This document shows, piece after piece, positions 51,783 to 60,309 of a DNA stretch of 64,000 bases. The notes under the pieces are model-generated. The model did not search any database, was not told the DNA's origin, and worked only from the letters and a program-made list of their open reading frames with translations. The position numbers were made by a program, and so were the translations under genes. The stretch is from Spirosoma spitsbergense DSM 19989 (GTDB taxonomy: Bacteria > Bacteroidota > Bacteroidia > Cytophagales > Spirosomataceae). Each line of letters starts with the position of its first letter. Positions within the stretch are counted from its first letter, which is position 1. The DNA is taken from assembly GCF_000374085.1 (NCBI RefSeq), contig NZ_KB893389.1:30774-94773 (forward strand), in the 5' to 3' direction.

Positions 51783-52760
51783 TTAAAACAACTGTTTCCA
51801 GGTACCTTTTACCCAGTTATACCGGAGCGTACTGGGTAATGCCTGCCAGAAGTATTTACTGGTTTCAACAGCAAAGGATGGCTGCATGTAGCAGTTGATA
51901 GCGCATCCCTCGCAGGCAGGTAAGCGCCCCTCCAGGGCTACCAATTTCTGCACTTCGGCCGACTTGTACAGTTCGTACAGGTTATTGGCTATCGTGAAAT
52001 CCTTCAGGCCCAGGTGATAGCACGGAAGCACCAGTTTATTCTCGGGAGAAATGACGATGGTGGTGCTACCCGCCCGGCAAACAGGCTTTTCGATATGATT
52101 ACCCCCATCCCGCCGGAGTTGAATGAATCCTTCGTTCAGGTAAACCATTTTCTGCTTACCCCAGGCAGATAACTGTTGTAAAGCATCTTCCGAGAGGCTT
52201 CCCCCCGTTTCAACGGTGTTGTAGTCGAATACCGGATTCAGGATGAGAACGAGGTCGTTGGGGCGGCATATTTCCTCGTACATCTGACCGATTTGATGCA
52301 CGTTATGGGTAAAGACGGTGAACAAAATATCCGGCCGTTCGCCCAGTTTTCGGGCTATGGCAATCGACTCCATCACCTTATCGAAGCACTTGACCCCGCG
52401 CGACTGATCATGCTCGGCACCTACCGGCGAGTCGAGCGAGAAGTGCAGCATATCCACCAGACCACGCAGTCGTTCGGCCAGTTTCGGGTACAGCAGCGCG
52501 TTGGTGGTGAGGGTGGTAATAAAGCCCAGTTGTTTGGCTTCGCGGAGCAGTTCGGGCAATTGCCGATGCAGCAACGGTTCGCCCCCGGTAAAATCAATAA
52601 CCCGAACGCCTAATTTTTTGAGATCCCGCAGGTTCTGCCGGGCATTGTCGAGGGTGACGTAAGGTGAAGGGCGCTCCCAGATATCGCAGAAACTACACGT
52701 CGCATTGCAGCGATAGGTCAGATAGTAATTGCACAGAACCGGATGGGAGACAAGGCGCAT
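51783..52760 (-). CDS. Radical SAM/SPASM-domain protein
   Basis: The 325-residue protein has the [4Fe-4S] motif CNATCSFC (Cys18, Cys22, Cys25), the SAM-binding GGEPLLHRQL region, and a C-terminal SPASM-type cysteine set (CRAGSTTIVISPENKLVLPC and CEGCAINCYMQPSF). Such enzymes often modify peptides or cofactors; some resemble hopanoid or nucleotide-modifying radical SAM proteins. No precursor peptide gene is adjacent. It is the last gene of a minus-strand group starting with accD, three bases after hicA. The function remains open. Confidence 0.9.
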   Translation of the reverse strand: MRLVSHPVLCNYYLTYRCNATCSFCDIWERPSPYVTLDNARQNLRDLKKLGVRVIDFTGGEPLLHRQLPELLREAKQLGFITTLTTNALLYPKLAERLRGLVDMLHFSLDSPVGAEHDQSRGVKCFDKVMESIAIARKLGERPDILFTVFTHNVHQIGQMYEEICRPNDLVLILNPVFDYNTVETGGSLSEDALQQLSAWGKQKMVYLNEGFIQLRRDGGNHIEKPVCRAGSTTIVISPENKLVLPCYHLGLKDFTIANNLYELYKSAEVQKLVALEGRLPACEGCAINCYMQPSFAVETSKYFWQALPSTLRYNWVKGTWKQLF

Positions 52761-52763
52761 GGG

Positions 52764-52988
52764 TCACAGATTTTCCAGGTCCTCAATAGAAAGATCAGTA
52801 TCTTTCATTATTTGCTTCAACAAGCCAATACCCAACTCCTTTTTACCGTGAATAGGCACCGTGGTCCGCAAACCCTCTTCATAAATATAAATAGCGTGGC
52901 TGCCGCTTTGGCGGGAAAATGTAAATCCTTTTTGTTCCAGAATTTTAATGAGTTGCCGGGCGTTTACCTTTGGGTGTTTTCGGCTCAT
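52764..52988 (-). CDS. hicA: HicA mRNA interferase toxin
   Basis: The 74-residue protein has the HicA double-stranded RNA-binding fold with RQLIKILEQKGFTFSRQSGS, His31 as catalytic residue (GSHAIY), and VPIHGKKELGIGLLKQIMKD. Its start overlaps the end of hicB by four bases. Compared with the classic hicA-hicB order, the antitoxin comes first. Toxin call is firm by family. Confidence 0.92.
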   Translation of the reverse strand: MSRKHPKVNARQLIKILEQKGFTFSRQSGSHAIYIYEEGLRTTVPIHGKKELGIGLLKQIMKDTDLSIEDLENL

Positions 52989-53206
52989 GCGGCAACAATC
53001 AACCGTTCAGAAAACAACTCTTCGTAGATAGGTTCATGCCTAGCCTGTCTGTCTTCTACATGAAGCTGTATTACATCCCGAAGATAGGTTAGCGCTTCTT
53101 CAACTGTTTCACCTTCAGCATAACACCCCTGTAAAGCCGGACAAATAGCCAGGTAGTTGCCTTCTTCATCCTGCTGTACTATAGCGGTGAACTGGTAGTT
53201 TCTCAT
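52985..53206 (-). CDS. hicB: HicB-type antitoxin, short form
   Basis: The 73-residue protein shows the partial RNase H-fold of HicB (EEGNYLAICPALQGCYAEGE, TVEEALTYLRDVIQLHVE). It has no separate DNA-binding C-terminal domain, so it may not autoregulate through its own HTH. It begins 8 bases after the accD stop, which puts the toxin-antitoxin pair in the fatty-acid gene's operon. Confidence 0.9.
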   Translation of the reverse strand: MRNYQFTAIVQQDEEGNYLAICPALQGCYAEGETVEEALTYLRDVIQLHVEDRQARHEPIYEELFSERLIVAA

Positions 53207-53214
53207 GGTGAAGA

Positions 53215-54057
53215 TTACAAAAGCATTTTGAACAAACTAACCACCTTGTCTTTCAAATCTTTCCGGTCAACGATAAAGTCCAGAAAGCCATGATCGAGCA
53301 CGAATTCGGCACTCTGAAAATCTTTGGGCAGGTCTTTCCCGATGGTTTCCCGGATAACGCGCGGCCCGGCAAATCCAATCAGTGCTTCAGGTTCGGCAAT
53401 ATTAAAATCACCGAGCATGGCATACGAAGCCGTTACCCCCCCGGTAGTTGGGTCGGTCAGTAGCGATATATAGGGCAGTTTAGCTTTATCCAGCAGGGCC
53501 AGTTTGGCCGACGTTTTGGCCATCTGCATCAGCGAAAAACCCGCTTCCATCATACGCGCCCCACCCGACCGGGAGACCATCAGAAAAGGCGTTCTGTGCT
53601 GAATAGCGTAATCGATGGCACGGGCTATTTTCTCGCCTACTACGGACCCCATCGAACCACCAATAAAATTAAAATCCATAACGGCTACCGTCACAGTCAG
53701 CCCGTACATCGGCCCGTGGGCAGTGCGCACCGCATCGTTCAGGCCTGTTTTTTCAATAGTTGCTTTTACCCGAGCCGGATACGGTTTTGTATCAGTAAAC
53801 TTCAGCGGGTCGGCCGAAGTCATATTGGCATCCAGTTCGGTGAATGTATCTTCATCGAATAGAAGGGAAAAATAGGCTTCAGAACCAATCCGTTCGTGGT
53901 AATTGCAATGAACACAGGTATAGGCATTGAGCTTATGTTCCCGGGTTTGCATTGCTTTTTTGCAGTTCGGACACTGATACCACAACCCATCAGGAGCTTC
54001 GCGCTTCATTTCGGTTGGGGTCTGAATACCTTTATCTTTTCGGACGAACCAGGACAT
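53215..54057 (-). CDS. accD: Acetyl-CoA carboxylase carboxyltransferase subunit beta
   Basis: The 280-residue protein has a zinc ribbon with Cys29, Cys32, Cys48 and Cys51, then the carboxyltransferase core ([73 protein letters not shown]). Length matches AccD of other bacteria. It transfers CO2 from biotin to acetyl-CoA together with AccA, giving malonyl-CoA for lipid synthesis. It heads the minus-strand operon with hicB, hicA and the radical SAM gene. Confidence 0.96.
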   Translation of the reverse strand: MSWFVRKDKGIQTPTEMKREAPDGLWYQCPNCKKAMQTREHKLNAYTCVHCNYHERIGSEAYFSLLFDEDTFTELDANMTSADPLKFTDTKPYPARVKATIEKTGLNDAVRTAHGPMYGLTVTVAVMDFNFIGGSMGSVVGEKIARAIDYAIQHRTPFLMVSRSGGARMMEAGFSLMQMAKTSAKLALLDKAKLPYISLLTDPTTGGVTASYAMLGDFNIAEPEALIGFAGPRVIRETIGKDLPKDFQSAEFVLDHGFLDFIVDRKDLKDKVVSLFKMLL

Positions 54058-54251
54058 TTTCAGTAATTAATTAGCAAGAAAGGACCGTAAAGGTACGAAG
54101 AAATCAAGTCCAACAAGTACAAAAGCAGTTGTCACCCCTTCGTCGGAAAACCCTTCCAGCGTAAAACGTGGCCTGAATGCCCTAAAACCAGTTAGTCAGT
54201 TTCCGATTGCTTCGGTTTTTTTATGGCTGATAAAGTTGTTGCTTTGCCCCC

Positions 54252-54698
54252 ATGAAACATCTCTTAGCTGTCTTGTTAGTAGGCTTCACTCTGTCGGCAT
54301 CTGGTCAGGCGTCGGTAGCCTATTACCCGTGGAGTGATTTGGTTACGGTCAGTTCCAATGCCGACCGGGCTTTCTGGGTTGATGCCCGCGTGCAGACCAA
54401 TACCCTGTTTGGTTCATTGAGTACCACTATCTGCCCGATGGTTAACGTGGCCCGCCGGGCGCAGGTAAATTACTATACCGGTTTAGGGATTCGTTTCAAC
54501 GCGTTGAATGTAATCGATAACCGTGATGTGCTGGAAGGATACTCCCTGCACGTGGGTGTCCGAATCATGCCCCTCACGTTCATGCCTAACCTCCGTGTGG
54601 CATTTGAACTGGCTCCCTATTCGCGCAAGGATTTCAAGACGGGCAACCTGCAATCGTTCCTGGGACTGGCGTATCAGTTTAGTAAAAGGGGTAGATAA
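54252..54698 (+). CDS. Small secreted beta-barrel-like protein of unknown function
   Basis: The 148-residue protein has a signal peptide (MKHLLAVLLVGFTLSASGQ) and a beta-rich rest with alternating hydrophobic residues (LFGSLSTTICPMVNVARRAQ, YSLHVGVRIMPL), ending in FLGLAYQFSKRGR. It probably sits in the outer membrane, similar to small porin-like proteins. No family can be named. It ends just before a strong terminator. Confidence 0.75.
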   Translation: MKHLLAVLLVGFTLSASGQASVAYYPWSDLVTVSSNADRAFWVDARVQTNTLFGSLSTTICPMVNVARRAQVNYYTGLGIRFNALNVIDNRDVLEGYSLHVGVRIMPLTFMPNLRVAFELAPYSRKDFKTGNLQSFLGLAYQFSKRGR

Positions 54699-54699
54699 A

Positions 54700-54743
54700 G
54701 GAGAAAAGGCAGGGAATATAAAGTTATTCCCTGCCTTTTCTCC
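54700..54743. terminator. Bidirectional intrinsic terminator
   Basis: 19-base perfect arms GGAGAAAAGGCAGGGAATA (54700-54718) and its complement (54725-54743), between two convergent genes. Confidence 0.9.
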
Positions 54744-54756
54744 AGCTTCCTTTTTT

Positions 54757-56484
54757 TTACTTCTGATTATATGTCATTGCGCCGTGCTCCAGCTTATCGG
54801 CCCGGTCAAACAGTTGAAGGGCTTTCTGGTAGGTGTCGTCGGTTTGGCTGATGACCCGGAAAAACTCGTTGTTTTGGCCAGATTTATTATCCTTCTGATA
54901 AACAGCCCGTGCTACCAGTGCCTTAATCTGGTTTCGAATGTAATTCTTCGAGCGATTATATTCTTTCTCGTTGAATTTGATTCCTTCAGCCGTCGCGTCT
55001 TTTACCAGCCGGTTCATCTGCTCATCAGTAATGGTAACGGTACGGTTGAACTCGGCAAAAGGCATCTTTTCAAGCTTCTGCTTATTATCGTTCGTGTACT
55101 CCATCGCGAATTCACGGATAATGCTCTTCCCGTAAAGCTGCACCAGATAGGCAGTCTGCCAGGTTGAATCACGCGGGATAAAGTAATCCGGCGTGATACC
55201 GCCACCGCCGTATACGATCCGGCCACCGTCGGTTTTGAATTTTAGCTTCGGATCGTTCTTGATAGAATCAGCAATATAGTACTCCCCCCGTTTCGAGCGC
55301 AATTCAAGGTCTTTCTCGTAGTCACCTTCATGCCCCGGTATGTACGGCTTCTGGATGCTTCGGCCGCTAGGCGTATAATAGCGCGAGATGGTGAGCCTCA
55401 ACTCCGACCCATCAGAGAGTGTTACCGGCATCTGCACCAGTCCTTTACCAAACGACCGCCGACCCGCAATCAGGGCGCGATCATGGTCCTGCAACGCGCC
55501 CGATACTATTTCGGAAGCCGACGCGCTACCCTCATCAACCAGCACAACCAGTGCCCCTTCTTCAAACTGACCGGCAATGTGCGCGTAGGTTTTACGGTCG
55601 TAGCGGTTGTCTTTCCCATCCGTATATACCAGTAGTTTATTACCCGAAATAAACTCATCGGCAATGTTAGTAGCCCGGTCCATATAACCACCGGGGTTAT
55701 TACGAAGGTCCATCATCAACTGCGTCATCCCCTTGGCTTTAAGGGAAGCCAGTGCCGTCTTGAATTCGTCGTAGGTTGTTTCGGAGAACCGGTTTATCTT
55801 GATATAGCCCGTTTTATTGTCGATCATATAAGCCGCATCAATCGAGTACGTCGGAATACGGTCGCGGGTGACGGTAAAATCCTTGGGCTTCGGATCACCC
55901 TTCCGCAAAATAGTCAGTTTAACATCGGTCCCCCGTTTACCGCGAAGGGCTTTAAAAACGGCACTATTTTCAATTTTACCGTTTCCCAGTGGTTTATTAT
56001 CCACCTCAATAATCTTATCGCCACTCCGAATCCCAACCGCTTCGGAGGGACCACCCGCCAGGGGCGTTACCACGTAAACCGTATCTTTATAGATATTGAA
56101 TTCAACCCCAATTCCGTCAAATCCGCCTTCTAGTTGCGACCGGGCGGCAACGGCATCCTGCGGGTTCATGTAGGCAGTATGCGGATCGAGTTTTTCGAGC
56201 ATTTTCTCGATTGAATAATCCACCAGTTCATCGGTATTGACCGAATCGACGTAGTTATTTTCAATCAGTTGCAAAACCTCCCGGTACTTGGTATACCCGC
56301 GTCCGATCCCATTCATACTTTTGGTAGCACCAAAAAATGTAGCACCAATGAGCATTCCTCCCGCCAGTGTAATACCCAGCAACATGGGTAGCCTAACCGT
56401 TGCTTTATCATTCTGAATGCCCGATTTCGACGATGAGAATTCGCGCCCTCTCAATTCATTTTCAGCGTTATTTTCCTTCTCCAT
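54757..56484 (-). CDS. S41 family C-terminal processing protease
   Basis: The 575-residue protein has an N-terminal membrane anchor (PMLLGITLAGGMLIGATFFG), a PDZ domain (about 110-205) and a tail-specific protease core with GSASASEI (319-326; nucleophilic Ser) and Lys347 in SFGKGLVQ. The C-terminal extension (about 390-575) is larger than in E. coli Prc. It cleaves periplasmic proteins at hydrophobic C-termini and is often involved in envelope control. The upstream gap (56485-56810) includes an odd 22-base sequence resembling 23S rRNA. Confidence 0.92.
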   Translation of the reverse strand: MEKENNAENELRGREFSSSKSGIQNDKATVRLPMLLGITLAGGMLIGATFFGATKSMNGIGRGYTKYREVLQLIENNYVDSVNTDELVDYSIEKMLEKLDPHTAYMNPQDAVAARSQLEGGFDGIGVEFNIYKDTVYVVTPLAGGPSEAVGIRSGDKIIEVDNKPLGNGKIENSAVFKALRGKRGTDVKLTILRKGDPKPKDFTVTRDRIPTYSIDAAYMIDNKTGYIKINRFSETTYDEFKTALASLKAKGMTQLMMDLRNNPGGYMDRATNIADEFISGNKLLVYTDGKDNRYDRKTYAHIAGQFEEGALVVLVDEGSASASEIVSGALQDHDRALIAGRRSFGKGLVQMPVTLSDGSELRLTISRYYTPSGRSIQKPYIPGHEGDYEKDLELRSKRGEYYIADSIKNDPKLKFKTDGGRIVYGGGGITPDYFIPRDSTWQTAYLVQLYGKSIIREFAMEYTNDNKQKLEKMPFAEFNRTVTITDEQMNRLVKDATAEGIKFNEKEYNRSKNYIRNQIKALVARAVYQKDNKSGQNNEFFRVISQTDDTYQKALQLFDRADKLEHGAMTYNQK

Positions 56485-56810
56485 TTGTTCGTGTCTTCTA
56501 TAATCACTTAACGTTCTTAAGGTAGCGAAATGTTTACCGGAAACGTTATTTGATGTTAAAAAAAGCTGAATCCATGAGTTATTCCAAATAATAACCGGCC
56601 TGCTTCAATACGTCTTATACAATAAGCGGTTTAGTGCCGGATTGCCTAAAAATATGTAGGCAGGTACCATAATGTCAATCAGCGCATCTGAACTAACCAG
56701 ACTGCCTGGCTAGCAGGGGCAGTTATTTTTTCAATACAACCCGATTTTAACAGAAACGCCACTCCCGGTCTGAATCAGGAATGGCGTTTCTGCTGACTGA
56801 ACTGACCAGC
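56485..56810. other. Intergenic gap with 23S-like 22-base sequence and terminator
   Basis: I see no gene here. Bases 56510-56531 (AACGTTCTTAAGGTAGCGAA and two more) match 20 of 22 positions of the universally conserved 23S rRNA stretch AACGGTCCTAAGGTAGCGAA and so on. The promoter of the S41 gene and a terminator at 56751-56792 are also in this gap. Confidence 0.5.
56751..56792. terminator. Intrinsic terminator of the Ohr gene
   Basis: CAGAAACGCCA (56751-56761) pairs with TGGCGTTTCTG (56782-56792), with TCC/GGA pairs next to a mismatched base extending the stem. Confidence 0.75.
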
Positions 56811-57224
56811 CTACACCATCACCTCAATTTTCATATCCATATTTCCCTTTACTGCTTTGGAGTAAGGGCAAACCGCATGGGCTGTTTCGGCTAGTTGCTG
56901 GAGTTCTTCATGGTCCATACCCGGTGCTTTCACCGTGATTTTGCCGGATAAAGACATGTTGTTCCCGTCTTTATTGAGGGAGATACTCACCTCCACAGCG
57001 TGCTCAGGGAGAATAACCTTTCTGCGTTCAGCAACAGCCATCAGCGCCCCGTTATAGCACGAACTATAGGCAGCGGCAAACAACATTTCCGGATTGGGCT
57101 TTCCTCCTTCGCCGTGCATTTCGATCGGGCGTTTCACATCCAGTTCCAGAATACCATCGAGCGATTTCACGTCGCCATCGCGGCCACCGACATTACTGAC
57201 GATGGCAGTATACAGGGTCTCCAT
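56811..57224 (-). CDS. Organic hydroperoxide resistance protein (Ohr/OsmC family)
   Basis: The 137-residue protein has the two redox cysteines of Ohr, Cys56 (YSSCYNGAL) and Cys119 (AVCPYSKAV), with Arg16 near the site (GGRDGDVK). It reduces organic hydroperoxides to alcohols using dihydrolipoamide-type reductant. Length is typical. It is divergent from the TPR gene, with a shared gap of about 320 bases. Confidence 0.93.
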   Translation of the reverse strand: METLYTAIVSNVGGRDGDVKSLDGILELDVKRPIEMHGEGGKPNPEMLFAAAYSSCYNGALMAVAERRKVILPEHAVEVSISLNKDGNNMSLSGKITVKAPGMDHEELQQLAETAHAVCPYSKAVKGNMDMKIEVMV

Positions 57225-57545
57225 TTTTCTTTACAGTTCGTGTTTATCGTATCAGCAACTACTGCTTTTACAGCTAGTAAACCCGTCATCTATCGAAAAG
57301 TTATCGCTTTTAAGGTATCGTTTTAAATGGACGGACGTCGAGTCTGGCCAGCAAGGTCCCCTTTTTGCAGGTGTTTGAGCGGGAGAATCAGGAACGGAAC
57401 AGGTGCAATCCTGACTTGTGCGCCGTTCTACCGACATTCCACCATTTTGAACTACCTTTGTTTATGGACTTTATTAAAGTCAAAGCCGCAATAGAACGAT
57501 ACAGAACGCGTTTTTTTAGACAAGTTCCACTATACGCTGATCAGC
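57225..57545. other. Divergent promoter region, Ohr/TPR
   Basis: No convincing gene. TACCTTTG at 57453-57460 fits the TAnnTTTG promoter box for the plus-strand TPR gene. A short frame at 57365-57601 overlaps the TPR gene start and looks like a chance frame. Confidence 0.45.
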
Positions 57546-59327
57546 ATGAATACGGTATACAAATTTTGCACGAACCGGGTCCTGATTGGGTGGATTGGTA
57601 GTTTTGGGTTGATCTTATGGTTCATCATAACACCCGCCCAGGCTCAGCGTCGACGCGAAAAAGCCCTTCCCGATACGAGTCTGGCCAGAGCGGTATCGAC
57701 CACTACCCACCGAATTGAAGCCGAAACGCAGTTTACAGAAGGAGTCCGGTATCTAATGACCGATGAGCCAGCCAAGGCCATTGCTCAATTTGGCAAAGTA
57801 CTGCAGAAAGACCCGAACAATGCAGCCGCGCAGTACTCTACGGCCAGTGCGCTGCAGAAAACCGGAAAAATTGCGGAGGCTATTCCGTTTGCGGTTAAAG
57901 CGTATGCACTGGATAATCAAAACAAATACTACACCCTCCTGCTGGCCGAACTGTATGTTAAACAAAAACGCTACACAGAAGCCGAAGACCTTTACGAAAA
58001 GCTACTGAAAAAAGGACCCGAAAATGCTGAATATGGGGTTGAACTGGCCGCTATTTACCTTTTCAATGATAAACCGGATAAAGCTCTTGACACCTACAAC
58101 CGGGTGGAGCGTGAATTAGGCCTGAATGAGGAAATTATCCGGCAGAAGCAGCGCATCTATCTGAAGCAGAACAAAATAGACAAAGCAGTTGAAGAAGCCG
58201 AAAAATTAGTGGCTTCAGAACCAGCAGAACCGGAATATCTGCTGGAAGGGGCCGAACTGCTGATTGCCAATGACCGGGCCGATAAGGCTATTAGCTGGAT
58301 TGACCAGGCCCTCAAACTTAACCCGGATTTACCACAAGCCCACGTTTTGCTGGCCGACATTTACCGGCAGAAGGGGGATATGGCCCGCGTAACGCAGGAG
58401 TTGAATCAGGTGCTGGCCAATCCCAACCTTGAAGCAGGCCTGAAAGCCAGAATCCTGTCGAGTTACGTAGGCATGACCGGTGAAAGCGCAGAGGGGCAAA
58501 AAGATGCGCTGGGGATGGCGCAGAACCTGGCAAAATCCTCTCCCAACGACCCTAAAACGCAGATTATGCTGGCCGATTTGCTTATGCAGCAGGGCAAAAA
58601 AGTAGAAGCCCGTGATGCCTACGCCAGAGCCTCCCAACTCGACGGGTCTGTGTATGAAGTGTGGGGTGCATTGCTCCAGTTGGATGGTGAACTAAATCAG
58701 GTAGACAGTTTGCTGGTTCATTCCGAGAAAGCACTGGAGGTTTTTCCAACGCAGGGGTTGTTCTGGTATTCCAATGGCTCGGCCAATTTGTACAAGCGCA
58801 GGTACCAGCAAGCTGTCGACGCGCTGGAAGAAAGTCAGAAACTGCTGGCCGCCACCTCGAATAATGAACTAAAAAAAGGCATTGAAGTACAGCTGGGCGA
58901 TGCCTACAACGGTCTTGGCGACCACGCCAAGTCTGATGAGTACTACGAAGCCGTTTTGAAAGTAGATCCGCTGAACGATCATGTACTCAATAATTACAGC
59001 TACTTTCTGTCATTGCGCAACGAAAAATTACCCCGTGCCTTACAACTTGCCCAGAAACTGGTAGAACGCAACCCGACTAATGCTACCTATCTGGATACCT
59101 ATGCCTGGGTGCTGTACGTGTCTAAAGACTATGCAAAAGCGAAACAATACCTGGAAAAAGCCCTGGCCGACCCGACCAACGTGAGTGGTACAATTATTGA
59201 ACATTACGGTGACGTTCTTTACCAGTTGGGTCAGCCCGAAAAAGCCGTTGACCAGTGGAAAGCGGCTAAGGCAAAAGGCAACGCTGGCCCTGATATAGAT
59301 AAAAAAATCGCGGCCGGAGAGCTGTAA
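57546..59327 (+). CDS. Secreted TPR-repeat protein
   Basis: The 593-residue protein has a signal-like N-terminus (GWIGSFGLILWFIITPAQAQ) and about ten tetratricopeptide repeats from residue 60 to the end (AIAQFGKVLQKDPNNAAAQY, AEDLYEKLLKKGPENAEYGV, AVDALEESQKLL and so on). The fold provides protein-protein contact surfaces. The conserved gene order TPR - DUF4292 - EnvC in Bacteroidota suggests a role in cell envelope assembly. No catalytic residues. It starts the plus-strand operon. Confidence 0.88.
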   Translation: MNTVYKFCTNRVLIGWIGSFGLILWFIITPAQAQRRREKALPDTSLARAVSTTTHRIEAETQFTEGVRYLMTDEPAKAIAQFGKVLQKDPNNAAAQYSTASALQKTGKIAEAIPFAVKAYALDNQNKYYTLLLAELYVKQKRYTEAEDLYEKLLKKGPENAEYGVELAAIYLFNDKPDKALDTYNRVERELGLNEEIIRQKQRIYLKQNKIDKAVEEAEKLVASEPAEPEYLLEGAELLIANDRADKAISWIDQALKLNPDLPQAHVLLADIYRQKGDMARVTQELNQVLANPNLEAGLKARILSSYVGMTGESAEGQKDALGMAQNLAKSSPNDPKTQIMLADLLMQQGKKVEARDAYARASQLDGSVYEVWGALLQLDGELNQVDSLLVHSEKALEVFPTQGLFWYSNGSANLYKRRYQQAVDALEESQKLLAATSNNELKKGIEVQLGDAYNGLGDHAKSDEYYEAVLKVDPLNDHVLNNYSYFLSLRNEKLPRALQLAQKLVERNPTNATYLDTYAWVLYVSKDYAKAKQYLEKALADPTNVSGTIIEHYGDVLYQLGQPEKAVDQWKAAKAKGNAGPDIDKKIAAGEL

Positions 59328-59413
59328 AATGAGCGTAGCGTTCGGTAGTCGGCTTTCGGTGGCTGGTTTACGCCGGTCTGGCAATCGGGAACCCGTTACC
59401 CCAACTAGTTCAA

Positions 59414-60286
59414 ATGAATAGATACCTGTTTTTCACCCTGTTGGTGAGTATTCTGGCCAGTTCGGAAGGTTGTCGGCGTAACGCTATGTCACGCGCTTCC
59501 GGTTCAAGGGCGGCTCAGTCTTCGGTTTCGGACACCACCGGCTCCATCTCTCAGAGGGCAGGTGCTTCTGTCGATTCGGCAACCATGACATCAGCGTCTG
59601 TGCCCGTGGAAGCCCGTGCCAGCGTAGCATCGGTTACTTTTCGCTACCTCACGGCCAAATCGAAAATCTCCTTCAAAAGTGAGAAGCAGGAAATTGATAA
59701 CGCCAGTGTAACCATTCGTATTCAGCAGGATAGTCTTATCTGGGTATCCGTCTCCAAACTGGGCATCGAGGCTGCCCGGATACTCATCACCCGCGACTCT
59801 ATCGTGATTCTGGATAAAATAAACCGGGCTTATGCAGTAGCTGATTTTGCTACCCTGAGCAGGCAGTTTTCTTTCAGCCTGAATTATCCGTTGTTACAGG
59901 CCCTGATTGTTGGGAATTTACCGCTACCGGATCGCCTGGCTCAGAAAAGTAAACGAAGCGACGAAGCCACTTACCTGTTGCTCCGTCAGCAGGAAGGCCC
60001 GGTTCTGGTTGAAAACTACGTTGATGAAACCGACCGCAAATTAAAAAAGCTAATAATGACCCAGCAACCTGCCAATAATACATTACAGGTAGTCTACACT
60101 GATTTTGCATCACTCGACAGCTTTTTATTTCCTTTTTCCAGCGTGCTGACGCTCGATTATCGGTCACAAACGGATGGACAGTTATCACAGACTGTGCTCC
60201 GCAGTAAGTATAACAAAGTTGAATTGATCGACAAAAATCCGGGATTCCCCTTTACGGTTCCGGCTACTTATCAGCGTCGGCCGTAA
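59414..60286 (+). CDS. DUF4292 lipoprotein
   Basis: The 290-residue protein has a lipoprotein signal (MNRYLFFTLLVSILASSEGC) and, after a Ser-rich linker, the DUF4292 domain: FRYLTAKSKISFKSEKQEID, SLIWVSVSKLGIEAARILIT and DSIVILDKINRAYAVADF. This resembles LolA/LolB-like lipid-binding proteins. It is 86 bases after the TPR gene and is likely part of the same operon with EnvC. Confidence 0.88.
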   Translation: MNRYLFFTLLVSILASSEGCRRNAMSRASGSRAAQSSVSDTTGSISQRAGASVDSATMTSASVPVEARASVASVTFRYLTAKSKISFKSEKQEIDNASVTIRIQQDSLIWVSVSKLGIEAARILITRDSIVILDKINRAYAVADFATLSRQFSFSLNYPLLQALIVGNLPLPDRLAQKSKRSDEATYLLLRQQEGPVLVENYVDETDRKLKKLIMTQQPANNTLQVVYTDFASLDSFLFPFSSVLTLDYRSQTDGQLSQTVLRSKYNKVELIDKNPGFPFTVPATYQRRP

Positions 60287-60309
60287 AAATATTCGTTAGT
60301 TTTAGGCCT

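Noticed and set aside
57365..57601. Frame of 78 codons overlapping the TPR gene start
   Set aside because: It overlaps the signal peptide region of a well-supported gene and has no recognisable pattern.
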